Source of the DNA: Clostridiales bacterium
Lineage (GTDB): Bacteria > Bacillota > Clostridia > Christensenellales > Aristaeellaceae
NCBI GenBank assembly: GCA_024684375.1
Contig: JAIKWZ010000021.1
Span: forward strand, 1-61,217
Direction of reading: 5' to 3'
Length of the DNA stretch: 61,217 nt
Below, one piece after another: positions 14,097 through 22,768 of this stretch (position 1 is the first letter of the stretch; each line of letters begins with the position of its first letter). The notes under the pieces are model-generated. The model was not told the origin of the DNA and made no database searches. It saw only the letters and a list, made by a program, of their open reading frames with translations. The translations under genes and the position numbers were made by a program.

Positions 14097-16655
14097 TTAC
14101 TCAAGAAGTATCCTCTGCGCCGCGTCTATGTTCGCTGTCACGCGTCCCGTTTTTGTGTCGAATTCGAACGGTATATCTTTCCCGTCGCAGTTTACGCGGT
14201 TCACGTTTCCAAGATACGGAAGCATCAGGGTCTTAAGCTTCAGCTTTCCGGACAGCACCATTATTTCGGTCGACATCCCTGTTTTTTCAAACGTTCCCCA
14301 GGCGCCGGAGACGAACCACGGGCTTTTGAAGCTGCCGGGCAGAAGCGGCTCAAAGCCTATCATGCCCCCGGGAACGTCGTACATGAAGCCTGAAAGCACC
14401 TGGGGGATGGAGAAGCTCGCCATGCTCCTTGCGTAGCTTGAGCCGCACTCGATCTCCGCGTAAGGATTGCGCTTCACGCCGTCGTACCTGTCCCGTATCG
14501 CCTGCACCAGTTCCACGCCCTCGTCCACCAGCCCTTCCTGCATCATCAGCTGGGCGGCGGCGTACTCGAAGCCCGTCATGCACTCCTCGGTATAGGGGAT
14601 GGGTATCTGGGGACGGTACTTGCCTTCGTCCCACTCGCAGATCACCGCGCCTTTTTCGCCGTTCGCGGCGAACACGCGGCAGGGGTTCGCCACGTCCCGC
14701 ATTGATTTGAAATTGATGTCGTATATCGCTTTTGCCGCCGTTTTGCGGTGCGCGGGGTCGAATATATCCCCCAGCCCGGTAAGCGCGGCGTGCCACTGGC
14801 CGATGAGCTGGTCGATCTCGCAGCCCTCGGCGAACTGGTACTTTATCTCCTGCTTTTCCCCGTTCCAGTAATTGTACACGTCCGGGTCGCTTTCGGCGTA
14901 TGGGTCAAGCGCGCTTCTGTCCTTAACGTCAAGCTTCTGGATATAATGCCGGCCGTTGAACAGCTCCCTGTCCGCGTACCGCCGCCCGCTTTCGAACATG
15001 CGCAGGTATTCGGCGGCATTGTCCGTTTCGCCCAGGTACGCGGCTATCTCGGAGGCGGCTTTTAACGCGGCCAGGTAATACCCCGTGAGCCATGAGCAGG
15101 GGCCGAACAGCTCCACGTCCAGCGTGTGGTGCTGCCTGCCGCTTATGACGCCGGTCCTGCCGGGATCCCATTTGTCGCGGTTCTCACCGCTCCAGGCGTA
15201 TTCCAGGGAACGCCTGACCTTCGGCCAGTAGCGTTTCAGCCATTCGTCGTCCCCGCTCAGTTTCCACTCGCGGTAAAAACGTATCACGCTGCCCATCTGC
15301 CCGTCCACGCACGCGCGGAAGTTCCATTTGGGAGAGCCCAGCGGCAGCATGGTGCGGAACATCATCTCGCCGCTGTCCTTCATGCTGAAGTCGTAGCTGA
15401 TCTCAAGTATCCGGCGGGCGAGGCGGGGGAACAGAAACGCCAGCGCGTACTGGTAGCCCCACACGTGGTCGCAGGTGCCCTCGCAGGAGCCGTCCTGCGC
15501 CCGTGTGCCCTCAAAGGCCCAGAAGTCCCCGTTCTCCAGCCTCAGGCAGGTGGGGCTTTTGAGTACCTCAAGGTTGAACGCGGCCGCCTCGACGCAGGCT
15601 TCGGGGAGCGTCGAAGCGAACAGCGCGTCCTCAAACGCCCTTGACTCCCTGTACAGGCGCTCATATTCCCTGAAGCAGTATCCGGCGACGTCCGAAGCGC
15701 CGGAGAAGCGCCGGCAGTACTCATGCTTCCAAATGGGCTTGTTTTTGTCCCAGTACTTGACGAAATTGGGGAAGTACCAGCTCGCGACGAAAAGTATCCG
15801 CTTTTCTTCCCCGGGCGCCAGCGTGACATGCGCGCAGAGGGTAGCCACGTCGCGCGCGTCGCCGCGCAGGCCCTTTGTGTCGCTGTCCGAGTAAACGCGG
15901 TCCGGGAGCCTGCCCGGGGCAGTGAACTCCCGCCAGAACACGGTGAGCTCGTCGAACCAGCCGCTGCGGTACCAATACTCCTGACAGGACGCGTCGGGGC
16001 AGGCTGTGGAAAGCACGAGCTCCCCGTACTTCGCGTCCTCCGGCGTATAGTTCCGGCCGGTGAACGTGAGGGAGGAAAATCCGCCGCGCTTTTCAAAGCG
16101 GCTGACGCTGCCTTCCGAGACCCTGAACGGGCTGCCCGCGGAGAACGCCAGCGTGTAATCGGTTGGCGCGGGGGAGGTGTTTTTTATGCTCCAGATAAAG
16201 AACGCCGCGGGCAGGGAGCTGTCGTCCTCGTTGCCGGGTATGAAGGGATTGAACGCCGTAAGGCTCACTTCGGCGGGCAGCCTGCTTTCGCGGTAATCTA
16301 TCCGCGCGAAGGGAAAGCCCCCCGTGAACGTCACGTCCGAAAAATGGGGCATGCCCGCCATGGAGGTGCGGTCGGGCCCGTTGCCGTATTCCGAGGAATA
16401 GTACGGGCTGAGGGCCGTGTCGCCCGCAAGGTCCCGCATTTGGTCGCCCATCAGCACGCGCGCGTCGATGAGCTTGCCGTCCCGCTCCGCCTTTATGGCG
16501 AAGTGGGAGAACGGGTTTAAAGTATGCTTGTTCGCCCGGCCGTCCAGCTCCCAATCCACCAGCGCGCCGGTGCCGGAAAGGCTCAGCCCGCCCGTGCCTA
16601 TGCCTTCCAGCGGGAATACGATCTGCTCAAGCTCGTTTTTTGTGTACGTTCTCAT
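14097..16655 (-). CDS. GH116-family glycosidase (GBA2-like)
   Basis: This 852-residue protein matches the non-lysosomal glucosylceramidase/GH116 family, which removes beta-linked glucose, xylose or related sugars. The N-terminus reads FPLEGIGTGGLSLSGTGALV, the family opening. A central CDHVWGYQYALAF corresponds to the CTHVWNY signature of GH116, and the (alpha/alpha)6 barrel runs to near the end (ECMTGFEYAAAQLM; CGSSYARSMASF). It has no signal peptide, so it acts on imported oligosaccharides. It is the last gene of a four-gene operon with LarA-like, sialidase-like and NanA-like genes, with gaps of 18-27 bp. The family is confident, the sugar is not. Confidence 0.88.
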   Translation of the reverse strand: MRTYTKNELEQIVFPLEGIGTGGLSLSGTGALVDWELDGRANKHTLNPFSHFAIKAERDGKLIDARVLMGDQMRDLAGDTALSPYYSSEYGNGPDRTSMAGMPHFSDVTFTGGFPFARIDYRESRLPAEVSLTAFNPFIPGNEDDSSLPAAFFIWSIKNTSPAPTDYTLAFSAGSPFRVSEGSVSRFEKRGGFSSLTFTGRNYTPEDAKYGELVLSTACPDASCQEYWYRSGWFDELTVFWREFTAPGRLPDRVYSDSDTKGLRGDARDVATLCAHVTLAPGEEKRILFVASWYFPNFVKYWDKNKPIWKHEYCRRFSGASDVAGYCFREYERLYRESRAFEDALFASTLPEACVEAAAFNLEVLKSPTCLRLENGDFWAFEGTRAQDGSCEGTCDHVWGYQYALAFLFPRLARRILEISYDFSMKDSGEMMFRTMLPLGSPKWNFRACVDGQMGSVIRFYREWKLSGDDEWLKRYWPKVRRSLEYAWSGENRDKWDPGRTGVISGRQHHTLDVELFGPCSWLTGYYLAALKAASEIAAYLGETDNAAEYLRMFESGRRYADRELFNGRHYIQKLDVKDRSALDPYAESDPDVYNYWNGEKQEIKYQFAEGCEIDQLIGQWHAALTGLGDIFDPAHRKTAAKAIYDINFKSMRDVANPCRVFAANGEKGAVICEWDEGKYRPQIPIPYTEECMTGFEYAAAQLMMQEGLVDEGVELVQAIRDRYDGVKRNPYAEIECGSSYARSMASFSIPQVLSGFMYDVPGGMIGFEPLLPGSFKSPWFVSGAWGTFEKTGMSTEIMVLSGKLKLKTLMLPYLGNVNRVNCDGKDIPFEFDTKTGRVTANIDAAQRILLE

Positions 16656-16682
16656 TTTATGCGCTCCCTTTTCGCGGCAGTA

Positions 16683-17975
16683 TCACGCGCGGCCGAGCGG
16701 GGCGTCCGCTATCACGGACACGCCGTCGGGTATGACGGTCACCGAAGCGTCAGGTCTTCCCAAAAGCGTTTCGGCTATGGCGAGCGCCTCCTCTACCGAG
16801 TGGGCGGGCGTCATCCTCATGGCGCGCACCGTCTCGTCGGGGCACTCGGAGATGAAGATTATTTTCGCCCGGGACAGCACCCGCAGAAAGATCTGTGTCT
16901 GCCACTGGTCGGGCAGGGTCTGTCCGCGGGGACGGCTCCTGAACGCGGCTAGCTGTTTAGCGGGCTCGGTCTCGCTTATCTGGCGGAAGAACGCCTCCCC
17001 GCCGCAGCCGTCACTGGCCGCCGCGAGCATGATGATCACGCCGCCCTGCTTTACCGCCGCTTCCGCCGCGGTCATGCCCTTTACGGCCTGGTAGACGTTC
17101 TGGTCGAGGGGATAGCCGCCGTTGGTGGTGATGACTATGTCAGCCTGCTCCGCCTGCACGCGGCACAGGCTCTTTAGATAGCGGCAGCCTTCCAGGTGCG
17201 CCTGTATGGGGTCTCCCGCGAAGGCGGCGACCGTCTGCTTTCCGGGGTTGAGCACCACGTTCAATATGAACCTGAGCCCCGCCTTCCGCGCTGCCCACTC
17301 CATGTCCCTGTGTATGGGGTTGTTTTCAAGCACTCCGGTGCGGGCGAAAGGGCTGTCGATGAATTCGGCGCAGTGGTTGCCCACCACCGTCTCCCGGGCG
17401 GCTATGCCCGGCAGCACGCTTTTGGGGCCGCCCGAAAACCCGGCGAAAAAGTGCGGCTCTATGAAGCCCTCGCTCACCAGCAGATCCGCTTCGGCGGCAA
17501 GGCGGTTTATCCGCAGCCTCTGGCCCGAGGGCAGCGTGCCCAGCGTGACCAGATTTTCCTCGCTGTCGCAGTCGTGGACGGCTATGGTCTCGCGGGCATA
17601 AATATCGTCTCCCAGCTTCGCGCGCAGCTCAGCTTCCGTAGGGGCGCGGTGGCAGCCCGTGGCGACCAGGAGCGTCACGCGGACGCCGGGGCTTGCTTCC
17701 CTTATCTGCCTTAACATGGGCGGCAGTATGACGCGGCTGGGCACGGGGCGGGTATGGTCGCTGATTATCACCACGGCGGAGCGCGCCCCCCGCGCAAGCT
17801 CCCTTAAAGGCGGCGAGCCTGCAGGACACTCAAGCGCCTTTTCCACCAGGTTTTCCGCGCTGTCCGGGGGCGTTTCGGGCAGGCGGTTCTCAAGCACGGC
17901 TTTGAGCCGGGCCCGGTCGAGCGCCGCCGGAAGAGTGCCCCTTCCGTAAGGAAGCTCAAATCTTATCTCTGCCAT
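16683..17975 (-). CDS. LarA-family nickel-pincer racemase/epimerase homologue
   Basis: This 430-residue protein belongs to the LarA family, which uses a nickel-pincer nucleotide to racemise or epimerise 2-hydroxy acids. The residues that hold the cofactor and act in catalysis in Lactiplantibacillus LarA (His108, His174, Lys184, His200) are matched here by His109 (ATGCHR), His175 (GFIEPHF), Lys185 (GGPKSV) and His201 (GNHC). SDHTRPVPS at 72-80 is also conserved. No cofactor genes larB, larC or larE are in the window. Because its neighbours are sugar genes, the substrate is more likely a sugar acid than lactate. I therefore give no gene symbol. Confidence 0.88.
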   Translation of the reverse strand: MAEIRFELPYGRGTLPAALDRARLKAVLENRLPETPPDSAENLVEKALECPAGSPPLRELARGARSAVVIISDHTRPVPSRVILPPMLRQIREASPGVRVTLLVATGCHRAPTEAELRAKLGDDIYARETIAVHDCDSEENLVTLGTLPSGQRLRINRLAAEADLLVSEGFIEPHFFAGFSGGPKSVLPGIAARETVVGNHCAEFIDSPFARTGVLENNPIHRDMEWAARKAGLRFILNVVLNPGKQTVAAFAGDPIQAHLEGCRYLKSLCRVQAEQADIVITTNGGYPLDQNVYQAVKGMTAAEAAVKQGGVIIMLAAASDGCGGEAFFRQISETEPAKQLAAFRSRPRGQTLPDQWQTQIFLRVLSRAKIIFISECPDETVRAMRMTPAHSVEEALAIAETLLGRPDASVTVIPDGVSVIADAPLGRA

Positions 17976-17995
17976 ACGCGCCTCCCGAGCTTACG

Positions 17996-19087
17996 CTAAA
18001 GCTCCCATATTATCTGGAATATCACGCTCTCGCCGCCCACGTTCTGATAATATACAGTGAGCAGCCTGCCGTCATTGAGCTCCACGCTTGCGGGATAGCC
18101 GAGGTCCGCGCTGTCGGCGGAGTCATCGAGTATCAGGTCGGTCTTCCAGCTTTCGCCCCCGTCCGTCGAGGTCATATACCGTATGCCGTAGGGCGCCTCC
18201 CGGTAGCCGTACACGCTCACGAGCGTGCCAGAGGAGTGCAGTATAAGGTGCGCGGGCGCGCCGCCAAAGTCGGCGAGCAGCTTTACGGGCTTGGAAAACG
18301 TCCTGCCGCCGTCGTCGGAAACGCTCTGGTAAGTGGTGAAGCAGCCACCCTGCACGCGGATGTGCACGACTATCCTGCCGCCGGGCAGCTGTACGGCGTG
18401 GGGCTCGCAGCTCAGATACCGCCCACCTTCCCCGTTGGGGATGTCGTCTATGGAGGACAGATACTCGAACTCGTCCTTTTCGTTCAGTTTCCAGCACTGG
18501 AGGTAGCTTTCCTCGCCCTGCTGGGGAGAATCGGCGGGAGTGAAGCGCCTGCCCACGTACAGAAGCCCGCCGTCTTCAAGGGGCGTGGGGCCGTGGGGCG
18601 CGGTGACGGGGGCAAGGCGCGTTTCGCCGAAGGTATAGCCGCCGTCGCTGCTGAGCTTATAGGTGCTGCCCAGCAGCCTTTCGCTGTCCGGCAGCGCCCT
18701 GAGCAGGTCTATATACGCCGCCGTGAACGCCTTGCTCGCGCGCGAGAGGGGCGTATCCTCCCCGAGCTTTTGCATCCAGTTCGTCTGGGCGGCGACGGAA
18801 TTGTTGAAGGATGTGAATATCGCCCGGTTTTTGCCGAAGGCGGCGATGCCGCTGTCACGGTCGTCCAGGGGCGTGTCTATGACCGGGGCGGGACGCGTCC
18901 AGCTTTTGCCCTCGTTGAAGGAATAGCTTATCACGCCCTTGCCGAAGGGGCACACGTGCCGCATGCGGAAGCCCGAGCACGCCAGCGCGAGCGTCCCGTC
19001 CGGCAGCCGCGCCACGGTGGGCCAGCCGAAATAATTGAATAAACTGTCGGGATTGGACAGAATGACCCGTTTGTCTATGATCCTCAT
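17996..19087 (-). CDS. Sialidase-like (BNR/Asp-box) protein
   Basis: This 363-residue protein has several Asp-box repeats (SFNEGKSW, SSDGGYTF, SDDGGRTF, STDGGESW), which mark a six-bladed beta-propeller of the sialidase superfamily. True sialidases carry an Arg triad and a Tyr/Glu pair that I cannot place with confidence. It lacks a signal peptide, unusual for a sialidase. Co-transcription with a NanA-like lyase supports an acidic sugar substrate, but some propellers of this class act on rhamnose or other sugars. It lies 18 bp after the NanA-like gene. Confidence 0.8.
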   Translation of the reverse strand: MRIIDKRVILSNPDSLFNYFGWPTVARLPDGTLALACSGFRMRHVCPFGKGVISYSFNEGKSWTRPAPVIDTPLDDRDSGIAAFGKNRAIFTSFNNSVAAQTNWMQKLGEDTPLSRASKAFTAAYIDLLRALPDSERLLGSTYKLSSDGGYTFGETRLAPVTAPHGPTPLEDGGLLYVGRRFTPADSPQQGEESYLQCWKLNEKDEFEYLSSIDDIPNGEGGRYLSCEPHAVQLPGGRIVVHIRVQGGCFTTYQSVSDDGGRTFSKPVKLLADFGGAPAHLILHSSGTLVSVYGYREAPYGIRYMTSTDGGESWKTDLILDDSADSADLGYPASVELNDGRLLTVYYQNVGGESVIFQIIWEL

Positions 19088-19105
19088 AGCGCGCGTACCT
19101 CCCGC

Positions 19106-19990
19106 TTATATCTCATACCCGCTCTGCCTGAGCTCTGCGATAAACGCGTCGCTGTCGGCTTTGCTGAAGGTCCTGCCCGGGTAGGCGACGCTGCCCGCGT
19201 CAAAGCCCATGCGGTTCAATGTTTCCTTGACCGCGGCGATCACGCCGTGGCTGAGCAGCACGCTGACCACCTTGTTAATGCCGAACTGTATCTGCCTGGC
19301 CTCCTCAAGGCGCCCTTCGGAATACGCCCTGAACAGTCTGAGGAACCTGTCGGGCATCAGGTTGTAGGTGGAGCCTATGCCGCCGTCAGCGCCCATGACC
19401 AGCCCGCAGATCAGCATTTCGTCCGGCCCGTTTATCACGTTTATGTCGCCGCCGTTCAGCTCGGTTATGCGGTGCATGGAATAGTAATCTGGCAAGGTGT
19501 ATTTGCAGCCGATGACGCCTTCCACCTCCATCACCCGCTTCATGAACTCATAGGGCGCGCTGCCTGCCAGATGAGTGCAGTACACCAGCACGGGCAGCCC
19601 GCTTTCGCCGTGCAGGCGCCGGTAGTAGTCAAGTATCTGCTCGGTGGTATAGGCCGCGATATAATTGGGCACCAGTGAAGAGATCGCGTCGCAGCCGACT
19701 TCGGCTGAGTGTTTCGCGAGCCTTAACGCCTGGAGGGTGTCCACCGCGCCCACGTGGTTTATGAGTTTGACCCTGCCCGCGCAGGCCGCCAAAGCGGTCT
19801 CGATCATGTCCATGCGCGTTTTTTCGCTCAGGAACAGGCCTTCGCCCGTAGCCCCGTTCACATAGAAGCCGTCTACGCCCGCGGCGAGCTCGTATTTTAT
19901 TATCGCCTCGGCGCTGCGCGCTTTCAGCCTGCCTTCGGAGTCGAAAGGCGTCACCAGCGCGGGCATGATGCCCCTGAACAGTTTATTCAT
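19106..19990 (-). CDS. N-acetylneuraminate lyase/dihydrodipicolinate synthase-family aldolase
   Basis: This 294-residue class I aldolase is a TIM barrel. GATGEG at 46-51, Tyr137 (VLVYCTH) and the Schiff-base Lys163 (IGCKYT) are in the expected places. Members release or add pyruvate, for example from N-acetylneuraminate or 2-keto-3-deoxy sugar acids. The opening RGIMPALVTPFDSEG and the GADGGIGSTYNL stretch are closer to neuraminate lyases than to lysine-pathway DapA. It is the first gene of the operon with sialidase-like, LarA-like and GH116 genes, and a promoter lies about 70 bp upstream. The exact substrate is open. Confidence 0.87.
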   Translation of the reverse strand: MNKLFRGIMPALVTPFDSEGRLKARSAEAIIKYELAAGVDGFYVNGATGEGLFLSEKTRMDMIETALAACAGRVKLINHVGAVDTLQALRLAKHSAEVGCDAISSLVPNYIAAYTTEQILDYYRRLHGESGLPVLVYCTHLAGSAPYEFMKRVMEVEGVIGCKYTLPDYYSMHRITELNGGDINVINGPDEMLICGLVMGADGGIGSTYNLMPDRFLRLFRAYSEGRLEEARQIQFGINKVVSVLLSHGVIAAVKETLNRMGFDAGSVAYPGRTFSKADSDAFIAELRQSGYEI

Positions 19991-20061
19991 AGCGTTACCC
20001 CCTGAGGTTTATTCCCGGGAAAGGCCTTCGGGACCTGCCGGACGTATTTCCACGCAAGATA

Positions 20062-20090
20062 ATTATAGCGGAAAACGAAGGACGCTTCAA
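20062..20090 (-). promoter_or_regulatory. Promoter of the NanA-like/LarA-like/GH116 operon
   Basis: On the minus strand TTGAAG (20090-20085) and TATAAT (20067-20062) are separated by 17 bp. It lies back to back with the promoter of the GH63-like gene at 20143, so the 20000-20200 region is a divergent control region. Confidence 0.65.
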
Positions 20091-20142
20091 TCACAAATTG
20101 CGGCAGGAGGCAGCCTTTTTCCGGCGGGCCCCGCCCCTCGGC

Positions 20143-20172
20143 TTGACAGAGGGCGGAAGGCCGCCTTATAAT
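20143..20172 (+). promoter_or_regulatory. Promoter of the GH63-like gene
   Basis: Perfect TTGACA (20143-20148) and perfect TATAAT (20167-20172) are separated by 18 bp. The spacer contains GGCGGAAGGCCGCC, a short palindrome that could be an operator. Confidence 0.82.
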
Positions 20173-20214
20173 GCGCGTGAAAACAGCGCGCCGCTCAAGG
20201 CAAGGAGGCTGAGT

Positions 20215-21918
20215 ATGACCATAGACCTTAAGACCACACCTTTCAGCTGCAGGGGCTCATACCTGGTCATTTCGGAGGTATCAGAGAACTGGTGCGGCTG
20301 CCGGAATGAAGCGGGGCTGTACTTAAGGACGGTGCGCGGCAGCGCGTCAAGGCCCCTGATCGCCCGCGTAAAGATCGGGAACAAAGGCCGGGACGTGGCT
20401 TATAAGGCGGAGCTCGACGGCGCGGTCCTGGTGCTTAAATGCGCGCGGGGCCGGGCGGAATTCTGCTTTGACGACCCTTCCACCCTGCTCGTAAGGGGCA
20501 GCGCGGGGCTGGACATCACGCTGGACTTTCTGTCCGACACGGGCTCGTTCGAATATATCTACGCTTTTGAGCGGGACGGGCGCGCGTTCCACATGGCCAA
20601 CTGCTTCAAAAACAACTGCCGCTGCCTGATGATGGCGCAGCAGGGGGACGTGTCAGTCGACCAGCTCTGGCAGGAAAAAAGCGCCCTGCGCGCGCGCTTC
20701 AGCGTATCGGGCGAAACGGGCTTTCTGCTGGCGCTTAAGGAGATAGTTACCGAGTGGGACGGCAAATGGAAAACATTCGACTTTGACTTAAGCGCGCAGA
20801 AGGCGGGTGAGGAACTGGCCGGATTCACGAAAAAAATGCCTTCCTGCCCGGAAAAATACAAAACCACCGCCGAAAAGGCCGCTTACCTTCTGTGGGCGAG
20901 CGCGGTGAAAAAGGGCGGGCTGTATACCCGGGAAGCGATACTGATGTCCAAAAACTGGATGAAGAACGTGTGGAGCTGGGACCACTGCTTCAACGCCGTC
21001 GCCCTCTCATACGCGGAGCCGTCCCTGGCCTGGGACCAGTTCATGCTGATGTTCGACCGGCAGGACAAAACGGGCCTTCTGCCGGACAGCATAAACGACA
21101 CGCTCGCGATATGGAACTTCTGCAAGCCGCCCATACACGGCTGGGCGCTGCAGATTATGATGGAAAATATGACGCTCACGCCTCAGCAGCTCAGGCAGGC
21201 GTACTTGCGCCTTTCCAAATGGACCCGGTGGTGGCTGGAAAACCGGGATTACGACGGGGACGGCCTGTGCGAGTACAATCACGGCAACGACTCCGGCTGG
21301 GACAATTCCACGGTGTTCTCGGTCACGCCGCCCATCTGTTCGCCCGAGCTCCAGGCGTTCCTGGTGATCCAGATGGACGTGCTGAGCGATATCGCCTCAA
21401 AACTCGGGCGGGAAAATGCCGCGGCCGCCTGGCGCGAAAAATCAGACGGCATGCTGGACAGGCTGCTCGGGCATATGTTCAGGGACGGTCTTCCGATCGC
21501 GTTCCAAAGCGGGAGCCACGCGCCCGTGCCCAACCGCAGTCTGCTGCCATACCTGTGCGCGGTGCTGGGGGAAAAGCTGCCAGAGTATATCAGAAACAGC
21601 ATGATAAAAGCGCTCAGGTCGGACATGTTCCGGACTCCCCACGGCTTTGCCACGGAAGCGCCGGGCAGCCCGGATTACCTGAGCGACGGCTACTGGCGCG
21701 GCCCCATCTGGGCGCCCAGCACCATGCTTTTAGCCGACGGGCTTAAGCGCTGCGGCGAAAAGGAACTGGCCCGCGACACGGCAAAGCGCTTCGCCGACAT
21801 GGTGAAAAAAGCCGGTTTCGCGGAAAACTTTGACGCCCTGACGGGCGAAGGTCTGAGGGACCGCGCCTACACCTGGACCGCCGCCGCGTTCCTGGCCATG
21901 GCGCACGAGTATCTGTAA
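20215..21918 (+). CDS. GH63-like (clan G) alpha-glycosidase
   Basis: This 567-residue protein has a C-terminal (alpha/alpha)6 barrel of the GH63 type: NVWSWDHCFNA, GLLPDSINDT, DYDGDGLCEY, GNDSGWDNS, YWRGPIWAPS and RAYTWTAAAFL are family landmarks. GH63 enzymes cleave alpha-glucosides or mannosylglycerate. The N-terminal 200 residues form a beta-rich domain. The start at 20215 is fixed by AAGGAGG at 20202-20208 and by the promoter at 20143-20172, which rules out the longer reading frame from 20098. There is no signal peptide. It is a single-gene unit facing a minus-strand gene. Confidence 0.88.
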   Translation: MTIDLKTTPFSCRGSYLVISEVSENWCGCRNEAGLYLRTVRGSASRPLIARVKIGNKGRDVAYKAELDGAVLVLKCARGRAEFCFDDPSTLLVRGSAGLDITLDFLSDTGSFEYIYAFERDGRAFHMANCFKNNCRCLMMAQQGDVSVDQLWQEKSALRARFSVSGETGFLLALKEIVTEWDGKWKTFDFDLSAQKAGEELAGFTKKMPSCPEKYKTTAEKAAYLLWASAVKKGGLYTREAILMSKNWMKNVWSWDHCFNAVALSYAEPSLAWDQFMLMFDRQDKTGLLPDSINDTLAIWNFCKPPIHGWALQIMMENMTLTPQQLRQAYLRLSKWTRWWLENRDYDGDGLCEYNHGNDSGWDNSTVFSVTPPICSPELQAFLVIQMDVLSDIASKLGRENAAAAWREKSDGMLDRLLGHMFRDGLPIAFQSGSHAPVPNRSLLPYLCAVLGEKLPEYIRNSMIKALRSDMFRTPHGFATEAPGSPDYLSDGYWRGPIWAPSTMLLADGLKRCGEKELARDTAKRFADMVKKAGFAENFDALTGEGLRDRAYTWTAAAFLAMAHEYL

Positions 21919-21938
21919 ACGAAAGTAAAAAGCGGGTC

Positions 21939-22559
21939 TCAGGGAACGATATACGGATACAGCCGGTACGCAGTGAGCCCCAGAGAAGCCAGAATGCCCA
22001 GGCGCATGAAGAATTTGTCGGCCGCCTTGTCCGCGTAGAACAGGCGCAGGCAGAAGCCCTTTTTAAGGGGATGGAACAGATGGATCTCCTTTTTCGTGAG
22101 CAGGTCCAGCACAAGGTGCGAGGCGTAGCCCGCCAGCACCCCGAAGCCCAGGCGGGTGTAAATAAGGAAAAAGCAGCCCGAGAACAGCGCCATAGCGATC
22201 ATGGAATGGGTGAACGTCCTGTGCGGGGTGATCAGGCCGTACAGATATAAAAACACGATCACTGCCCCCGCGAACAGGGAAGGCGCGCGGTTGGGGCCGG
22301 CAACGAATTCGCATACGCCCAGGCGCATAGACCAGTCCAGCGCCGCGGCGATGCCCAGCGCCAGCAGCCCCAAAAGCTGACTGACCAGCGCCTGATGCTT
22401 TTTGTCGTGGCTGACCGTGTCCACGTCCGCGAACACGCCGCCCAGCGCGCCCCCCGCGAAGGAGATCATCACGTCGCTCAGGCTCCGCGGCTGAAACACG
22501 AACAGCGACGCAGCCAGGGACGAGGCGATACCCACCGCGAGGTGTGTCCTGCTCATCAT
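21939..22559 (-). CDS. YdjM-like membrane-bound metal-dependent hydrolase
   Basis: This 206-residue integral membrane protein has the YdjM family pattern. His6 in RTHLAVGI, an early acidic pair in VFADVDTVSHD, HRTFTHS in the middle and HLVLDLLTK near the C-terminus supply the metal ligands. Four or more hydrophobic helices are visible. The family is annotated as a metal-dependent membrane hydrolase and in enterobacteria is LexA-regulated. The physiological substrate is unknown. It is convergent with the GH63-like gene, leaving 20 bp, and divergent from the first acyltransferase. Confidence 0.85.
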   Translation of the reverse strand: MMSRTHLAVGIASSLAASLFVFQPRSLSDVMISFAGGALGGVFADVDTVSHDKKHQALVSQLLGLLALGIAAALDWSMRLGVCEFVAGPNRAPSLFAGAVIVFLYLYGLITPHRTFTHSMIAMALFSGCFFLIYTRLGFGVLAGYASHLVLDLLTKKEIHLFHPLKKGFCLRLFYADKAADKFFMRLGILASLGLTAYRLYPYIVP

Positions 22560-22597
22560 AATAAGAAGGCCTCCGAAACAATCACCGTAGCTACCGA

Positions 22598-22626
22598 ATG
22601 ATAGCGCGTAAACGGGATGTTGTCAA
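22598..22626 (-). promoter_or_regulatory. Promoter of the YdjM-like gene
   Basis: On the minus strand, perfect TTGACA (22626-22621), a 17-bp spacer and TATCAT (22603-22598) precede the gene by about 40 bp. Confidence 0.78.
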
Positions 22627-22684
22627 TCCCCCCGCCCCGGGAGCTCCTCCCTGGGCGTTTTGCTTTTCTTCGCGCCGAAATGCT

Positions 22685-22713
22685 TTGACACCGCGCGGGG
22701 GCAGGGGTATAAT
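22685..22713 (+). promoter_or_regulatory. Promoter of the acyltransferase pair
   Basis: Perfect TTGACA (22685-22690) and perfect TATAAT (22708-22713) are separated by 17 bp. It also shows that the first acyltransferase starts at 22769 rather than upstream at 22598. Confidence 0.85.
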
Positions 22714-22768
22714 TGAAGGCGCGGCAGTGCGTGCTGCCGTGAAGTTTGCCGTGAAGGGAGGCGCAGGG

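Noticed and set aside
16683..17975. Naming the gene larA, lactate racemase
   Set aside because: The nickel site is kept, but the neighbours are glycan genes and no lar cofactor genes are visible, so the substrate is left open.
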